36,115 nt of DNA from Candidatus Epulonipiscium sp. (GCA_012521175.1 JAAYMW010000154.1:1-36115), one strand, 5' to 3'. Shown: positions 9,768 through 20,169, counted from the first letter of the stretch. A program made the numbers and translations. Notes: generated from the letters alone by a model not told the origin.

Positions 9768-10385
9768 TCACCGCCAATAATGCTTATCCAAATAATTAAT
9801 AAAATCCGGTCCTACTAAATCATGTAAGTAAGAATAAATTTGAGCTGCTTTTTCTTCCCGTATTGTTTTTTCCTCCAATTTGGTTTTTAAAAGTTCTCTT
9901 GTTGTTTCGATCCAGTCATTTAATTCCTCTAAAGCTTTTTGGTGTTCTTTCATCTCTCCATAGCATATTTTAACACTTTCTTCGAGAAGTCTTCCGTTAA
10001 CTTCTTGGATTTCATCAGGAATAGTTTTCAGTCTGTTTTGTATTTCTTCCAGTTTTTCATTAATCTCTAAGATATACTTTTGATTTTTTTCCATCTCTTT
10101 TTTAGCCGATTCATTTTCATTTGTAAAGACTTCTGTGGTAAGTTCAAGTATTCCATCCATTAACTTTTTCTTTAACTTTAAGTAATCTTTTAAATCATTG
10201 TTAAGCTGCCCCCGCTGCTTAAGCAAACTATTTAATTCTTCTTCCAGTTGAAGAATGATTTTTGTTTTCTTTTCGGGAGGGAAAATATTATGCCAAACCT
10301 TATCTAAGATTAGAATTGGAACACGACTTTGCCGAAGCATTTCTAAACTCAAGTCAGACTTCTTTTTATTCCACGGAAAATTCAT
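9768..10385 (-). CDS. Coiled-coil protein of unknown function
   Basis: Long ORF with extended heptad-like, charged sequence; adjacent to acpS and overlapping the GNAT gene. Confidence 0.65.
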   Translation of the reverse strand: MNFPWNKKKSDLSLEMLRQSRVPILILDKVWHNIFPPEKKTKIILQLEEELNSLLKQRGQLNNDLKDYLKLKKKLMDGILELTTEVFTNENESAKKEMEKNQKYILEINEKLEEIQNRLKTIPDEIQEVNGRLLEESVKICYGEMKEHQKALEELNDWIETTRELLKTKLEEKTIREEKAAQIYSYLHDLVGPDFINYLDKHYWR

Positions 10386-10866
10386 CTCTTTTTCCCCCTC
10401 CTATTTTATACCTTCTATGCACTGAAATGATATTAAACCCCAGACTCTCCCAAAACTTCTGCCCTATTTCATTATCATAATCCACATGTATATCGATGTA
10501 ATCCACTTCCTTACTCTTAAAGTCTTCTATAATATGATTCACAAGCTGGGTTGCCAATCCTCTTCCTCTATATTCCGGCATAATATATATTTCCTCTATT
10601 TTCCCTTCATTTCTTATATCGTATAATGGGGGGACTTTCCGTATACTTCCCTTAATATACCCCACAATTTTTGTATCCACTTCTACGATATAAACAACGA
10701 CCTGTTTGCTTTCAAGAATCCATTCCAATTCTTTTGCTTTAAGTTTTCTCCAGTCCTTAGATACAGGGAATACATTGTTTTTGCCCTTATGAAACAAAAT
10801 TAATTCATTCCATAAAATACTTAAAATGTCTATATCATTTTTATGCGCTTTTCTTATATTAATCAT
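10366..10866 (-). CDS. GNAT family N-acetyltransferase
   Basis: IYIMPEYRGRGLATQLVNHIIEDF acetyl-CoA-binding motif. Confidence 0.9.
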   Translation of the reverse strand: MINIRKAHKNDIDILSILWNELILFHKGKNNVFPVSKDWRKLKAKELEWILESKQVVVYIVEVDTKIVGYIKGSIRKVPPLYDIRNEGKIEEIYIMPEYRGRGLATQLVNHIIEDFKSKEVDYIDIHVDYDNEIGQKFWESLGFNIISVHRRYKIGGGKRDEFSVE

Positions 10867-10929
10867 CTTGTTCCTCTATTTCATGTCATTTTATTCTATT
10901 TTATTTTATCACTGAACGAATACATTTAA

Positions 10930-10964
10930 AATAAAAACTCCGATACATTTCGGAGTTTTTATAA
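10930..10964. terminator. Rho-independent terminator
   Basis: AAAAACTCCGA-N-TCGGAGTTTTT. Confidence 0.8.
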
Positions 10965-10980
10965 GCATATTTAATTTGAT

Positions 10981-12684
10981 TTATCTTCTCTTTAAATTCA
11001 ATAATTTAGAGAGTACTGTCGCTGCTTCCGCTCTTGTAACCTGCCTGGAAGGTTTAAAAGTATTATCCGGATAACCACTTAGGATAGAATAACGAAGAGC
11101 GATACTTAATTCTTTTTTATGCTTAATTTCTTTCGTATCTGAAAAGTTTATCTGGTTTACAGGAATCGTATATCCTAAATACTTAAGAAGATTGCCCACC
11201 ATTGCCGACATTTCATCCCTTGTAACGGGATCATCATATCTTAATTTCGTATAATTCATACCGTAATCGGCTTCGGAAATTAACTTCAATTTCCTTGCTG
11301 CTTCCAAATACCCCTGTTTTACAAACCAATGGTTTTCATTGTTTTGCTTTGTTAATTTATAATCTGTGCTTCTAATCAACATCGCCATAAATTCCGCTTT
11401 TGTCACCTTGTTCTCAGGCTTAAAAGAACCATCTTCATAGCCTTTAGCAATATTATGATCTACTACTGTTGTGATCGCATCCTTTGCCCAATGATTATTA
11501 GGGACATCTGTCATCAAATAAAGAGGTTTCGTTGGCTTGTCTTCGAATTTGAATTTTACGGGCTCTGTCGAAAACATAAAGCCTTTAGGATTCTTTATGA
11601 AGAGTCTGAAATAATATTCTCCCTGGTATTGATCGTCTAAGATTAACGTATTCATATTTTTACTACGACTCATGGCGCTTCCAATATAAGCTTTCATTGC
11701 TTCCCCTGTTACGACGGTTTTAACAGGCCTGGGGAAATGATTGTCTTCTACAGGATAAGAAACCAAAGTATATTCATAGTTCTGCCCATCAGATATAGGA
11801 TTCCAGGAAATCTCATATTGAGGATATCCCGGCATAATCTCGCCTATTTTTTTTATCGTTAATACAGGCTTTACAGGCAGTGTAGGTTCTACGGTGGTGT
11901 AACCAGCCAGTCCTAACCAATATAAGTATAGGCCTGGAACATCCGCCGCCAATGGAAGGGATAAATTTTCCTGAGGCAAGAGGTTAAAACTGTCCGTAGA
12001 ATAATAATAATCTTTTATATTTTGTTCGACTCTCTCCTGAACATCTTTATAATCCGTAGATTTTTTAGCTGTCGGAGAGCCAAACAACTGCACATAATCT
12101 TCTGCAGCAATTTCTGCCACATCCCATTTATGAATATAGCCTGTATCATTGACGGAATAATATTCCACTTCTTTATAATTGGTTAGTCCTCTGATTTTAG
12201 CATATCTTGTTTGTTCCCATTGATTAAAATGTTTATTTTCTTTTGTCAGCAAGTAATACAGTGTAAAATGGTGTCCATATTCATGGGATAATACCCAAGC
12301 AAATTGCGATACATCTCTGTACTGGTCCCCATTAAAAATTTCTATGTAACGACCTTTCTTATATACATATTTACCTTCGTTATTGATCTCATAGTCTTCA
12401 TAATAGTTTCCTGCTACACCATCGGGAGAATCCGGATAAATATATATATTGGATAAATATGTTATTTCTTCTCCATGGAAGTTTTTTAAAAGCTCGTCAT
12501 AAACGCTTTTTAATTTTTCCTGAGATGTCCAATTCTTTGAAAAGCTAATAATCTTAATTCCTTTATCTCCTTCATATGTACCAAGAGGGGCGCCATATTC
12601 TGTCCTTGCCTTAGCTTCTGCACTGCTACTCAATAAAACAAATATAAATATAAAAAAACTAATCGTAAAAATACCTTTCTTCAT
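10981..12684 (-). CDS. Secreted S-layer-homology protein with a putative zinc metalloprotease (gluzincin-like) domain
   Basis: Signal peptide; HEYGHH with downstream AEIAAEDYVQLFG; C-terminal SLH repeats (AKGYEDGSFKPENKVTKAEFMAML, LSGYPDNTFKPSRQVTRAEAATVL). Confidence 0.82.
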   Translation of the reverse strand: MKKGIFTISFFIFIFVLLSSSAEAKARTEYGAPLGTYEGDKGIKIISFSKNWTSQEKLKSVYDELLKNFHGEEITYLSNIYIYPDSPDGVAGNYYEDYEINNEGKYVYKKGRYIEIFNGDQYRDVSQFAWVLSHEYGHHFTLYYLLTKENKHFNQWEQTRYAKIRGLTNYKEVEYYSVNDTGYIHKWDVAEIAAEDYVQLFGSPTAKKSTDYKDVQERVEQNIKDYYYSTDSFNLLPQENLSLPLAADVPGLYLYWLGLAGYTTVEPTLPVKPVLTIKKIGEIMPGYPQYEISWNPISDGQNYEYTLVSYPVEDNHFPRPVKTVVTGEAMKAYIGSAMSRSKNMNTLILDDQYQGEYYFRLFIKNPKGFMFSTEPVKFKFEDKPTKPLYLMTDVPNNHWAKDAITTVVDHNIAKGYEDGSFKPENKVTKAEFMAMLIRSTDYKLTKQNNENHWFVKQGYLEAARKLKLISEADYGMNYTKLRYDDPVTRDEMSAMVGNLLKYLGYTIPVNQINFSDTKEIKHKKELSIALRYSILSGYPDNTFKPSRQVTRAEAATVLSKLLNLKRR

Positions 12685-12861
12685 TTTGTCCCTCCTTGTA
12701 CTGCTTCTATATCAATGCTTATATTCATTATATAGAAGAATTATTGAATTACTATTACAGGGACATTAAATATCTGTAAAATTTGATTTCCATCATATAA
12801 ATTTCCAAATTATTCAATCCGATAATTTAAATAGAAAGAATAATCAGGAGGGAAATATTTT

Positions 12862-13356
12862 ATGGCAGCCAAAAATTTTTTAACCAATAATAATGCCAGA
12901 TGGTCATTCTATATCATCTTATTTTCTGTCACATTGGTTTTATCCGCGATATTTATTACGATTAATATCATGTCTTCTTCATCACCGTTCACTAAAAAAG
13001 AACCGGGCTTTTCAATAAAAAAAGTTTATACAGCCATTCCTTCTTCCGACGGAGAATCCCACACTATTGCAGCTGACTTTTATATTACCTCTACTAAAAA
13101 AAACATAACCCAGGCTGAACTTAAAGAACTTCAATCTGCCATATTAGAAATTATTCCAACACTTGATTATAACAAAATAACGGATAAAGGAGGCACGAAT
13201 TATCTTACAAACAGCATAAAAAAGGACCTTAATTCTCGTTCATCCGAAGAATGGATAGAGGAAGTTTATGTCTCCAATCTTCTTTTGGATGTAGGAATCA
13301 GTCCTGCAAAAGGTGAGCATGGCAATGTAATTGAAGAAATGTTTAAAGATTATTAA
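12862..13356 (+). CDS. Single-TM membrane protein, weakly FliL-like
   Basis: N-terminal TM helix, extracytoplasmic body whose layout (LKELQSAILEII ... LTNSIKKDLNSR ... IEEVYVSNLLLDVG) resembles FliL; AGGAGGG RBS. Confidence 0.55.
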   Translation: MAAKNFLTNNNARWSFYIILFSVTLVLSAIFITINIMSSSSPFTKKEPGFSIKKVYTAIPSSDGESHTIAADFYITSTKKNITQAELKELQSAILEIIPTLDYNKITDKGGTNYLTNSIKKDLNSRSSEEWIEEVYVSNLLLDVGISPAKGEHGNVIEEMFKDY

Positions 13357-14866
13357 ATAGAACTGGGAAAAATCCTATGATGAAACCTAATAGACCTCCT
13401 AACCAGGTGATTGCTTTTAATTCTCTGTCTACAACGGATAAAATAATTTGCTCAGTGTAATCCGTTTCAAAATCCATTATTTGCTTTTCGACAATATGAG
13501 GAATATTGAGCAAGGTAATAATATCAGATGACTTGTTCGTAATCATTTGTTTGTAATAGTGTATTATAATTTCTTGTAACTTTTTCTCTGTTGCTTTTCC
13601 AATTTCTTTCATAAAATGAGAAAGGGGTATCTCTAAGAATCTTTTTATTTCCTTTGAAATAAAAAGATTTATTTTTTTTGCACTTTCTTCTTTTTGAATC
13701 AGAGTTCTCAGATATTCTTTTATCCATTGATGCACATCCTGGATAAGATTTGGGGTAATTGTATTGATTAAACTCAGTATAGTAATGTTATCTTTCTTTC
13801 TCATATATTCTTTGATCATTATTTTAAGCTTTGCTATATGTTCTTCTCGTGTAAAATAAAAAAGTACTTTATTTAATATATCTTCTATTTTATTGATATG
13901 TTCAGCCAACTGGATCTTATCTGCCCATTCTTTGAGGGGCTTTTCCAATGCATAATCTATGAAGCTCTCTATTTGCTTTAGAAGTACTTCTCTTTTTTCT
14001 TCTTTTTCCATGCTCTCTTCTATATAATGGATGGTTTTTGCATATATTTTATCGGCATCAACAAACATAAGGGCCAATTTGCCCAAATTTGCCTGAATAA
14101 GTTCAAGCAGGATCTGCTTTAATGTCTGCTGTGTAGAGGGCTTGTTCATGTAATCTATAAAAAAAGAAACCAAACTGGGGAAATATTGTCTTATAAATTC
14201 TTTTGCAGAAACCACCCATGTATCCGGAATGATCTGAGATAAGCTACGCTCTTCATTTTGAATCCTGTCTTTAAACTCTATAATTTCTCTTACAATCCAT
14301 TCTCTAAAAACATCGCTTTGTAAAAAATCATCCTGAATGATATTTTCTATTGGAATGTCTTCTAATTTTCTATTTAAAATATTTTCAATATGATTCATAA
14401 TCAATAAAGTAATTCCGTCTAATACCTCTTTATCATTGATCTTTTGTAATATAAAGCCAGTAAATTTCTCTTCTATAAATTCAATGCTTGTATTTTTATG
14501 ATCTCCTAATATTTTTGTAAGGATTGTATCTATGCTTTCTTCATTATTTCTCAAATATAAAAAGGCATTGGCAGTAATATGATTTAAACTTTCAAGAACT
14601 TTTTCATCCACCAATGCATTCACTAAAGCTTCTTCGGAAAGCAAATGCTCCCCTACGGTTTCACCAACCTTTTTTGCTATTCTATGCTTTTCCTTCGGTA
14701 TTAACCCAGGAGTAAACGGAATCTTTATTCCAAAAAGCCGTTTTTCTTCGTAGGGACGAAAAAGCATTTTAATAGCAAGCCAATTTGTAAAATACCCTAT
14801 TACACTTCCTGCAATAGGGCTAATAATAAATTCAGATATATTCATCTTTTCTTCACACACTTCCAA
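13343..14866 (-). CDS. DUF445 family membrane-associated protein
   Basis: SVIGYFTNWLAIKMLFRP N-terminus and LGGLLGFIIGFFPVL C-terminus are DUF445/YheB-like. Start may be the ATG at 14845. Confidence 0.85.
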   Translation of the reverse strand: MEVCEEKMNISEFIISPIAGSVIGYFTNWLAIKMLFRPYEEKRLFGIKIPFTPGLIPKEKHRIAKKVGETVGEHLLSEEALVNALVDEKVLESLNHITANAFLYLRNNEESIDTILTKILGDHKNTSIEFIEEKFTGFILQKINDKEVLDGITLLIMNHIENILNRKLEDIPIENIIQDDFLQSDVFREWIVREIIEFKDRIQNEERSLSQIIPDTWVVSAKEFIRQYFPSLVSFFIDYMNKPSTQQTLKQILLELIQANLGKLALMFVDADKIYAKTIHYIEESMEKEEKREVLLKQIESFIDYALEKPLKEWADKIQLAEHINKIEDILNKVLFYFTREEHIAKLKIMIKEYMRKKDNITILSLINTITPNLIQDVHQWIKEYLRTLIQKEESAKKINLFISKEIKRFLEIPLSHFMKEIGKATEKKLQEIIIHYYKQMITNKSSDIITLLNIPHIVEKQIMDFETDYTEQIILSVVDRELKAITWLGGLLGFIIGFFPVLFNNL

Positions 14867-15541
14867 TCATTTGTTTTGTTTTTTCTTTTCTAATTCTTTT
14901 TCTTTCTTTATCATTTTTCGGTTTATTTTATAAGATAAGGTCATTAAACTATCGGATAAATGAACATCCTCAACCACCACATCTGGAGAGATATCCAAAT
15001 CCACTGCGGAGAAATTCCATAACCCTTTGATTCCCCACCTTGCCAAATCCTCTGCAATCTTTCTGACTTTGGATTTTGGCAGTGTAAGAAAAGCAACATC
15101 TATTTTGTTTTCTTTTACAAAGGCTTCCATTTCATCAATATCTCTGACTTCTATCCCTCTGATTGTCATACCTATTAGTCTTGGGTTAACATCAAATAAT
15201 CCTTTAAGAACAAATCCCCTTTGTTCGAATTTAGTATAGTTTGCTAATGCCTGACCCAGATTTCCCACACCAACAATAATAAACTTATATGTATTATTAA
15301 GTCCTAATATTTTTCCAATTTCATTATATAAATATTCTACATTATACCCATATCCCTGCTGTCCAAATCCTCCAAAATTGTTTAAATCTTGACGAATTTG
15401 GGAAGCTGTTACCCCCATGCGTTCACTGAGTTCTTTTGAAGAAATACGAGTTATATCATTTTCAAGAAGCTCTCCTAAGTACCGATAATATCTCGGTAAC
15501 CGTCTTATTACGGCTATTGAAATTCTTCTACTTGTATCCAA
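14867..15541 (-). CDS. rex: Redox-sensing transcriptional repressor Rex
   Basis: SRRISIAVIRRLPRYYRYLGELL winged helix, VGVGNLGQALANY Rossmann motif. TTG start at 15541 is preceded by AAAGGAG, so the ORF-track start at 15604 is probably too early. Confidence 0.95.
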   Translation of the reverse strand: MDTSRRISIAVIRRLPRYYRYLGELLENDITRISSKELSERMGVTASQIRQDLNNFGGFGQQGYGYNVEYLYNEIGKILGLNNTYKFIIVGVGNLGQALANYTKFEQRGFVLKGLFDVNPRLIGMTIRGIEVRDIDEMEAFVKENKIDVAFLTLPKSKVRKIAEDLARWGIKGLWNFSAVDLDISPDVVVEDVHLSDSLMTLSYKINRKMIKKEKELEKKKQNK

Positions 15542-15558
15542 TGTATTAGCTCCTTTCC

Positions 15559-15605
15559 CTATAACTATGTTTAAAGTATAACATTGACATAAAAATAATG
15601 TCAAT
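15559..15605 (-). promoter_or_regulatory. Predicted rex promoter containing the inverted repeat ATTGACAT-N7-ATGTCAAT
   Basis: Minus strand TTGACA-18 nt-TATACT; the palindrome at 15583-15605 spans the -35 and spacer. Confidence 0.6.
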
Positions 15606-15681
15606 CACGCCTTTCCTTTTAGTCGACTTTTTGATATCATAATCTTTAGTATGCTTATGATTGATTGTAAGAGGTGACGAT

Positions 15682-17598
15682 ATGATTCTGGCATGTAAAG
15701 ATATCACCAAGACTTTTGGAACGGATATCATACTTAAAAATATTACCTTTCAAATAGAAGAAAAAGAAAAAGTGGCTCTTGTCGGAGTGAATGGTGCAGG
15801 TAAATCCACCTTATTTAAAATTCTGGCTGGAGAACTCTCTTATGACGGCGGTGAAATTTTTAAAGCTAAAGACACCACTATAGGCTATCTTTCTCAAAAC
15901 ATGGAAATCAATACGGATAACTCCATTCTGGATGAAATGTTGACTGTTTTCTCCGAACTAATTGAATTAGAAGCTTCTATTCGTCTTCTTGAGAAAGAAA
16001 TGAGTGCCCATCAAAGAGAAAATCTCTCTCAGCTTATGAATCAGTATTCTCTCCTCCAACAGGAATTCGAGCAAAAAAACGGCTATGGATTCAGAAGTCA
16101 AATTAAAGGCGTATTAAAAGGCTTGGGTTTTAATGAGAATGAATTTAACAAACCTGTTAATGTACTCTCTGGAGGACAGAAAACCCGCCTTGCCCTGGCG
16201 AAACTTCTATTATCCAATCCTTCTGTTTTATTACTGGATGAACCTACCAATCATTTAGATATCAGTGCCATTGAATGGCTGGAGGATTTCTTAAAAAGCT
16301 ATTCCGGTACGGTAATGATCATCTCCCATGACAGATATTTTCTGGACCGCATTGTTTCTAAAGTCATTGAAATAGAAAACACTAAATCCTCTGTATACAA
16401 TGGAAACTATTCATTTTATGCAAAACAGAAGCAAATCAACCGCGAAATACAAATGAATCACTATCTGGCACAACAGAAAGAAATAAAGCGCCAGGAAGAA
16501 GTAATCCAGACCCTTCGCTCTTTTAATCGTGAAAAGTCTATAAAAAGAGCTAAAAGTCGTGAAAAAGCCTTAGAAAAAATAGAAAGAATTGAACGTCCGG
16601 AAGCGCTTCCTTCTTCCATGAAACTTACTTTAAAACCAAAAATACAAAGTGGCAATGATGTTTTGCATGTAGAAAACCTATCCAAATCTTTTGGCAACCA
16701 CAAACTCTTTGAAAATGTTTCCTTTGATTTAAAAAGAGGCGAAAAAATCGCTCTTATCGGCCCAAATGGCGTAGGTAAAACCACACTTTTTCGTATATTA
16801 TTAGATCAAATTGCTCCGGATAAAGGATTCTTTCGTCTGGGTACCAATGTAAAAATAGGTTATTATGATCAGGAGCATCAAACTATATCTTCCAACAAAA
16901 CTATTATTGACGAAATATCGGACACTTATCCAAATTTAACTCTTGGGGAAATAAGAAATATTCTTGCTGCTTTCTTGTTCACCGGGGATGATGTTTTTAA
17001 AGAAATCTCCAGCTTAAGTGGCGGTGAAAAGGGAAGAGTGGCTTTAGCCAAAATCATGCTCTCAGAAGGAAATTTCCTACTTCTGGACGAACCAACAAAC
17101 CATCTGGACCTTTTATCAAAAGAAGTCCTGGAAGATGCTTTAAATAACTATCAGGGAACCGTACTGTATATTTCCCATGACCGTTATTTTATCAATCGAA
17201 CAGCAACGAAGGTCTTGGAACTTACCCCTTATGGCATAAAAGAGTATCTCGGCAATTACGATTATTATATTGAAAAAAGAAATCAAATACAATTCAATTC
17301 AATGGAAAAAGAGCTTCCCTCTGCAGAAAAACTCTCTTCTTCAAAAGAAGAATGGCTTAAAAGGAAAGAAGAACAGGCACAACAAAGAAAACTTCAGGGA
17401 AGCATTGAAAAAATTGAAAATCAAATCCATGAAACAGAAAATCAAATAGAAGAAATCAATCAACAATTATGCCTGGAAGAAGTCTATACAAATCCTGAAA
17501 AGTCTCAAGAAATACTTAATATGAAAACTCAGCTGGAAGAAGAGTTAGAACGCCTTTATGAACAATGGGAAGAACTTCAATCTTTGGTGGGGATATAG
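15682..17598 (+). CDS. ABC-F family ATPase (YdiF/Uup-like)
   Basis: Two ABC domains (GVNGAGKST/LSGGQKTRLALAKLL; GPNGVGKTT/LSGGEKGRVALAKIM), no TM helices, C-terminal coiled coil. ATG at 15682 preceded by AGAGGTG. Confidence 0.93.
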   Translation: MILACKDITKTFGTDIILKNITFQIEEKEKVALVGVNGAGKSTLFKILAGELSYDGGEIFKAKDTTIGYLSQNMEINTDNSILDEMLTVFSELIELEASIRLLEKEMSAHQRENLSQLMNQYSLLQQEFEQKNGYGFRSQIKGVLKGLGFNENEFNKPVNVLSGGQKTRLALAKLLLSNPSVLLLDEPTNHLDISAIEWLEDFLKSYSGTVMIISHDRYFLDRIVSKVIEIENTKSSVYNGNYSFYAKQKQINREIQMNHYLAQQKEIKRQEEVIQTLRSFNREKSIKRAKSREKALEKIERIERPEALPSSMKLTLKPKIQSGNDVLHVENLSKSFGNHKLFENVSFDLKRGEKIALIGPNGVGKTTLFRILLDQIAPDKGFFRLGTNVKIGYYDQEHQTISSNKTIIDEISDTYPNLTLGEIRNILAAFLFTGDDVFKEISSLSGGEKGRVALAKIMLSEGNFLLLDEPTNHLDLLSKEVLEDALNNYQGTVLYISHDRYFINRTATKVLELTPYGIKEYLGNYDYYIEKRNQIQFNSMEKELPSAEKLSSSKEEWLKRKEEQAQQRKLQGSIEKIENQIHETENQIEEINQQLCLEEVYTNPEKSQEILNMKTQLEEELERLYEQWEELQSLVGI

Positions 17599-17622
17599 AT
17601 TATTGTTTCATATATAAACGAC

Positions 17623-17667
17623 AAAAACGAGTCAAAATTGAGTTGCACTTCAATTTTGACTCGTTCT
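17623..17667. terminator. Bidirectional terminator between convergent genes
   Basis: AACGAGTCAAAATTGA-gttgcac-TTCAATTTTGACTCGTT with flanking A/T tracts. Confidence 0.85.
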
Positions 17668-17683
17668 ATTTTTGTATGTTCCC

Positions 17684-18424
17684 TTATTTATTTTTATATT
17701 GTTTTATAAAATCAGAGTACGTTTGATTCGTATATTTTTTAAAACATTTCCCAAAATAATTAGGATCGGGAATGCCAACCATTTTGGCTGTCATATACAT
17801 TAGCATCCCCTGTTTTGCATAAGCCATCGCTTGTTCCATTCTACATTCCGTAAGATAATCGATTAAGTTTTTTCCGGTTTCTGTTTTAAACAATCGACTT
17901 AAATAACTGGAGTTAAACCCGAAGGTTTGTGCAATGGATGTTAAGTTTAAATCCGGCTGGGTATAATTTTTATGAATGTATTCTTTAATCTTACAAATGG
18001 TATCATTCCCTTGTACAACGACTTCATTTTCTTCTTTCTTCGGCTGTTTTGCATCCAGTTTTTTAATGATCTTTTCCAAAGTTTCTTTAATATCCGCACG
18101 TACTATAGGTTTTAATAAATATTCACATACACCGATTCCAATACATTCTCTTGCATATTCAAAATCACTAAATGCAGTTAAAATAACAATTTTTAAATCA
18201 GGGTAGCGCTGAATGGCTAGTTTTGAAAATTCTATTCCATCCATAAAAGGCATTTTAATATCTACAAATGCAATATCCGGCTTGATGTCATCAATAATAT
18301 TAATGGCTTCAATACCACTTGCCGCCTCTCCGGCTATTTCTAATCCCAATTCTCCCCATTGGATAGCATGTTTCAATAGATTTCTAAGGGATTTTTCATC
18401 ATCTATAATCATTACCTTATACAT
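17684..18424 (-). CDS. Response regulator, AraC-type output (YesN family)
   Basis: MIIDDEKSLRNLLKHAIQW, FVDIKMPFMDGIEF, AraC HTH (AQTFGFNSSYLSRLFKTETGKNLIDYLTECRM). Confidence 0.93.
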   Translation of the reverse strand: MYKVMIIDDEKSLRNLLKHAIQWGELGLEIAGEAASGIEAINIIDDIKPDIAFVDIKMPFMDGIEFSKLAIQRYPDLKIVILTAFSDFEYARECIGIGVCEYLLKPIVRADIKETLEKIIKKLDAKQPKKEENEVVVQGNDTICKIKEYIHKNYTQPDLNLTSIAQTFGFNSSYLSRLFKTETGKNLIDYLTECRMEQAMAYAKQGMLMYMTAKMVGIPDPNYFGKCFKKYTNQTYSDFIKQYKNK

Positions 18425-18435
18425 CTACAGCCCCC

Positions 18436-20169
18436 CTATAATGGGATTTTAATATCTACTTCACAATATTCCCCTTCTTCGCTCCTGATCTCAAAAACAT
18501 CATCCGTGTCGTAGTAATACCGGATACGTTCGATTGTACCCTTTAATCCGAAACTCTTATTATTATTCTCATTCATCAGAAATTCTATTTGTTCTGGATT
18601 CATACCAACTCCAGTATCATAAACAACGATATGCACCCACTGATCTTTTTCGTAAACGGATACTTTTATAATACCTTTCTCCCCTTTTAATCGTACGCCA
18701 TGGTATAAACTATTTTCTACCAAAGGTTGTAAAATTAATTTCGGTATTTTAATATCCAGTAAATCCTCTTGTAAATCGTACTCATCCTCAAAGACGTCCT
18801 CATACCTTAATTTCTGAAGCTTTAAATAGTCTTTTACAATTGCTACTTCTTCTCTAATGGTGATTTCCTTACTGCCTTTGCTTAAAAATCTTCTGTAGAA
18901 GTTTCCCAGGGTTTCGATGGCATCATAAACTTCATCCGCAGAATTTTGGAGTGCGAGGTCCGCTATAGTGCCTAAAGTATTATATAGAAAGTGGGGATTG
19001 ATTTGCTCACGGAGAACTTCTAGTTCTGCTTTTTGCATTGCCTTTTCTTTCTCCAATAATTCATCAATTAAACGATTAATTTCAATCAATTTGTTGTTCT
19101 TAATATTTTTTAAATATCCTATCCCAAGATTGGACAAACGTAGATTTCCCCTTTTATTCCAACCCAATTTTAAGATATCCATATATTGAACTAATTTTTC
19201 AATTGGATTGGTAATATATACTGAAATAAAGATTCCAATGATAATTAAACATATTACAGTTAAGGAAATAATAATGGTGATCACCATAATTGCCTGAGAA
19301 GAAAGATATTTATTAAAAGACAAAAACTCGATTTTTGCTATGGTAAAAGGCGTATTGGGAACCTGAAAATAGGATAATATTTTAGTGCTAAAAAATCCTT
19401 CTATGGCAACTTGTTCAAATCTATTTTGATTGATTTCTATTTCTTGAAACTCTTTTACGTTTTCTTCCCCCAACAGAACATTTCCTTTATCATCATAATA
19501 ACAAAAACGCCTGTCATTACTTGTCATATCTTTAAAAGAATTTCTTAGAATATCTGTCGTTAAATTGATAGCGATTAAGCCAATTGGCTTCTGCGTATCC
19601 ATGTCATTGATAAGACGAATAAAGGATATAATAGGTTCTCCAGATTTAGTTTTAAAAGCACCGTCTCCATTGACTCTTATAACATATAACCCGGATTTTT
19701 CTATGATTTCTTCTTGAAATTTTGGATGATGGATAATGTTCGTATTGATATAAGTAACTTCTTTACCGATATTAATATAATTTTTGTCTAATCTAAATAC
19801 ATAAATTGAAGATACATAATTAAACGTATTGCTAATGTCATACATTGCCATCATTGCACTTTGAGTGAGTCTCGGATAATTCCCCACATCATCTTTTAAG
19901 TAATTGACTACCGCATGATTAGTCATAATCAGTTGGCTCATAGTGCTCACAGCACCAAACTCAATATTGAGATTATTTCCAATAGAAACCATGGAATGAT
20001 AGTTGTTGTCTTTCATATAATCCACCATATTTCTTTTTATGAAAAAAGAATAGATAAGAAAAAATATAGTGATATATGAAATACTTAACATGATAAATAA
20101 AAATCTTACTTTTTCCTTTAGTGTTTTGGAATAGAACCATATTTTTATTTTTTCTATTAAATCTTTCAT
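18436..20169 (-). CDS. Sensor histidine kinase (YesM family)
   Basis: Two TM segments, EQINPHFLYNTLGTI His_kinase motif, HATPase_c VYDTGVGMNPEQ. Confidence 0.93.
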   Translation of the reverse strand: MKDLIEKIKIWFYSKTLKEKVRFLFIMLSISYITIFFLIYSFFIKRNMVDYMKDNNYHSMVSIGNNLNIEFGAVSTMSQLIMTNHAVVNYLKDDVGNYPRLTQSAMMAMYDISNTFNYVSSIYVFRLDKNYINIGKEVTYINTNIIHHPKFQEEIIEKSGLYVIRVNGDGAFKTKSGEPIISFIRLINDMDTQKPIGLIAINLTTDILRNSFKDMTSNDRRFCYYDDKGNVLLGEENVKEFQEIEINQNRFEQVAIEGFFSTKILSYFQVPNTPFTIAKIEFLSFNKYLSSQAIMVITIIISLTVICLIIIGIFISVYITNPIEKLVQYMDILKLGWNKRGNLRLSNLGIGYLKNIKNNKLIEINRLIDELLEKEKAMQKAELEVLREQINPHFLYNTLGTIADLALQNSADEVYDAIETLGNFYRRFLSKGSKEITIREEVAIVKDYLKLQKLRYEDVFEDEYDLQEDLLDIKIPKLILQPLVENSLYHGVRLKGEKGIIKVSVYEKDQWVHIVVYDTGVGMNPEQIEFLMNENNNKSFGLKGTIERIRYYYDTDDVFEIRSEEGEYCEVDIKIPL

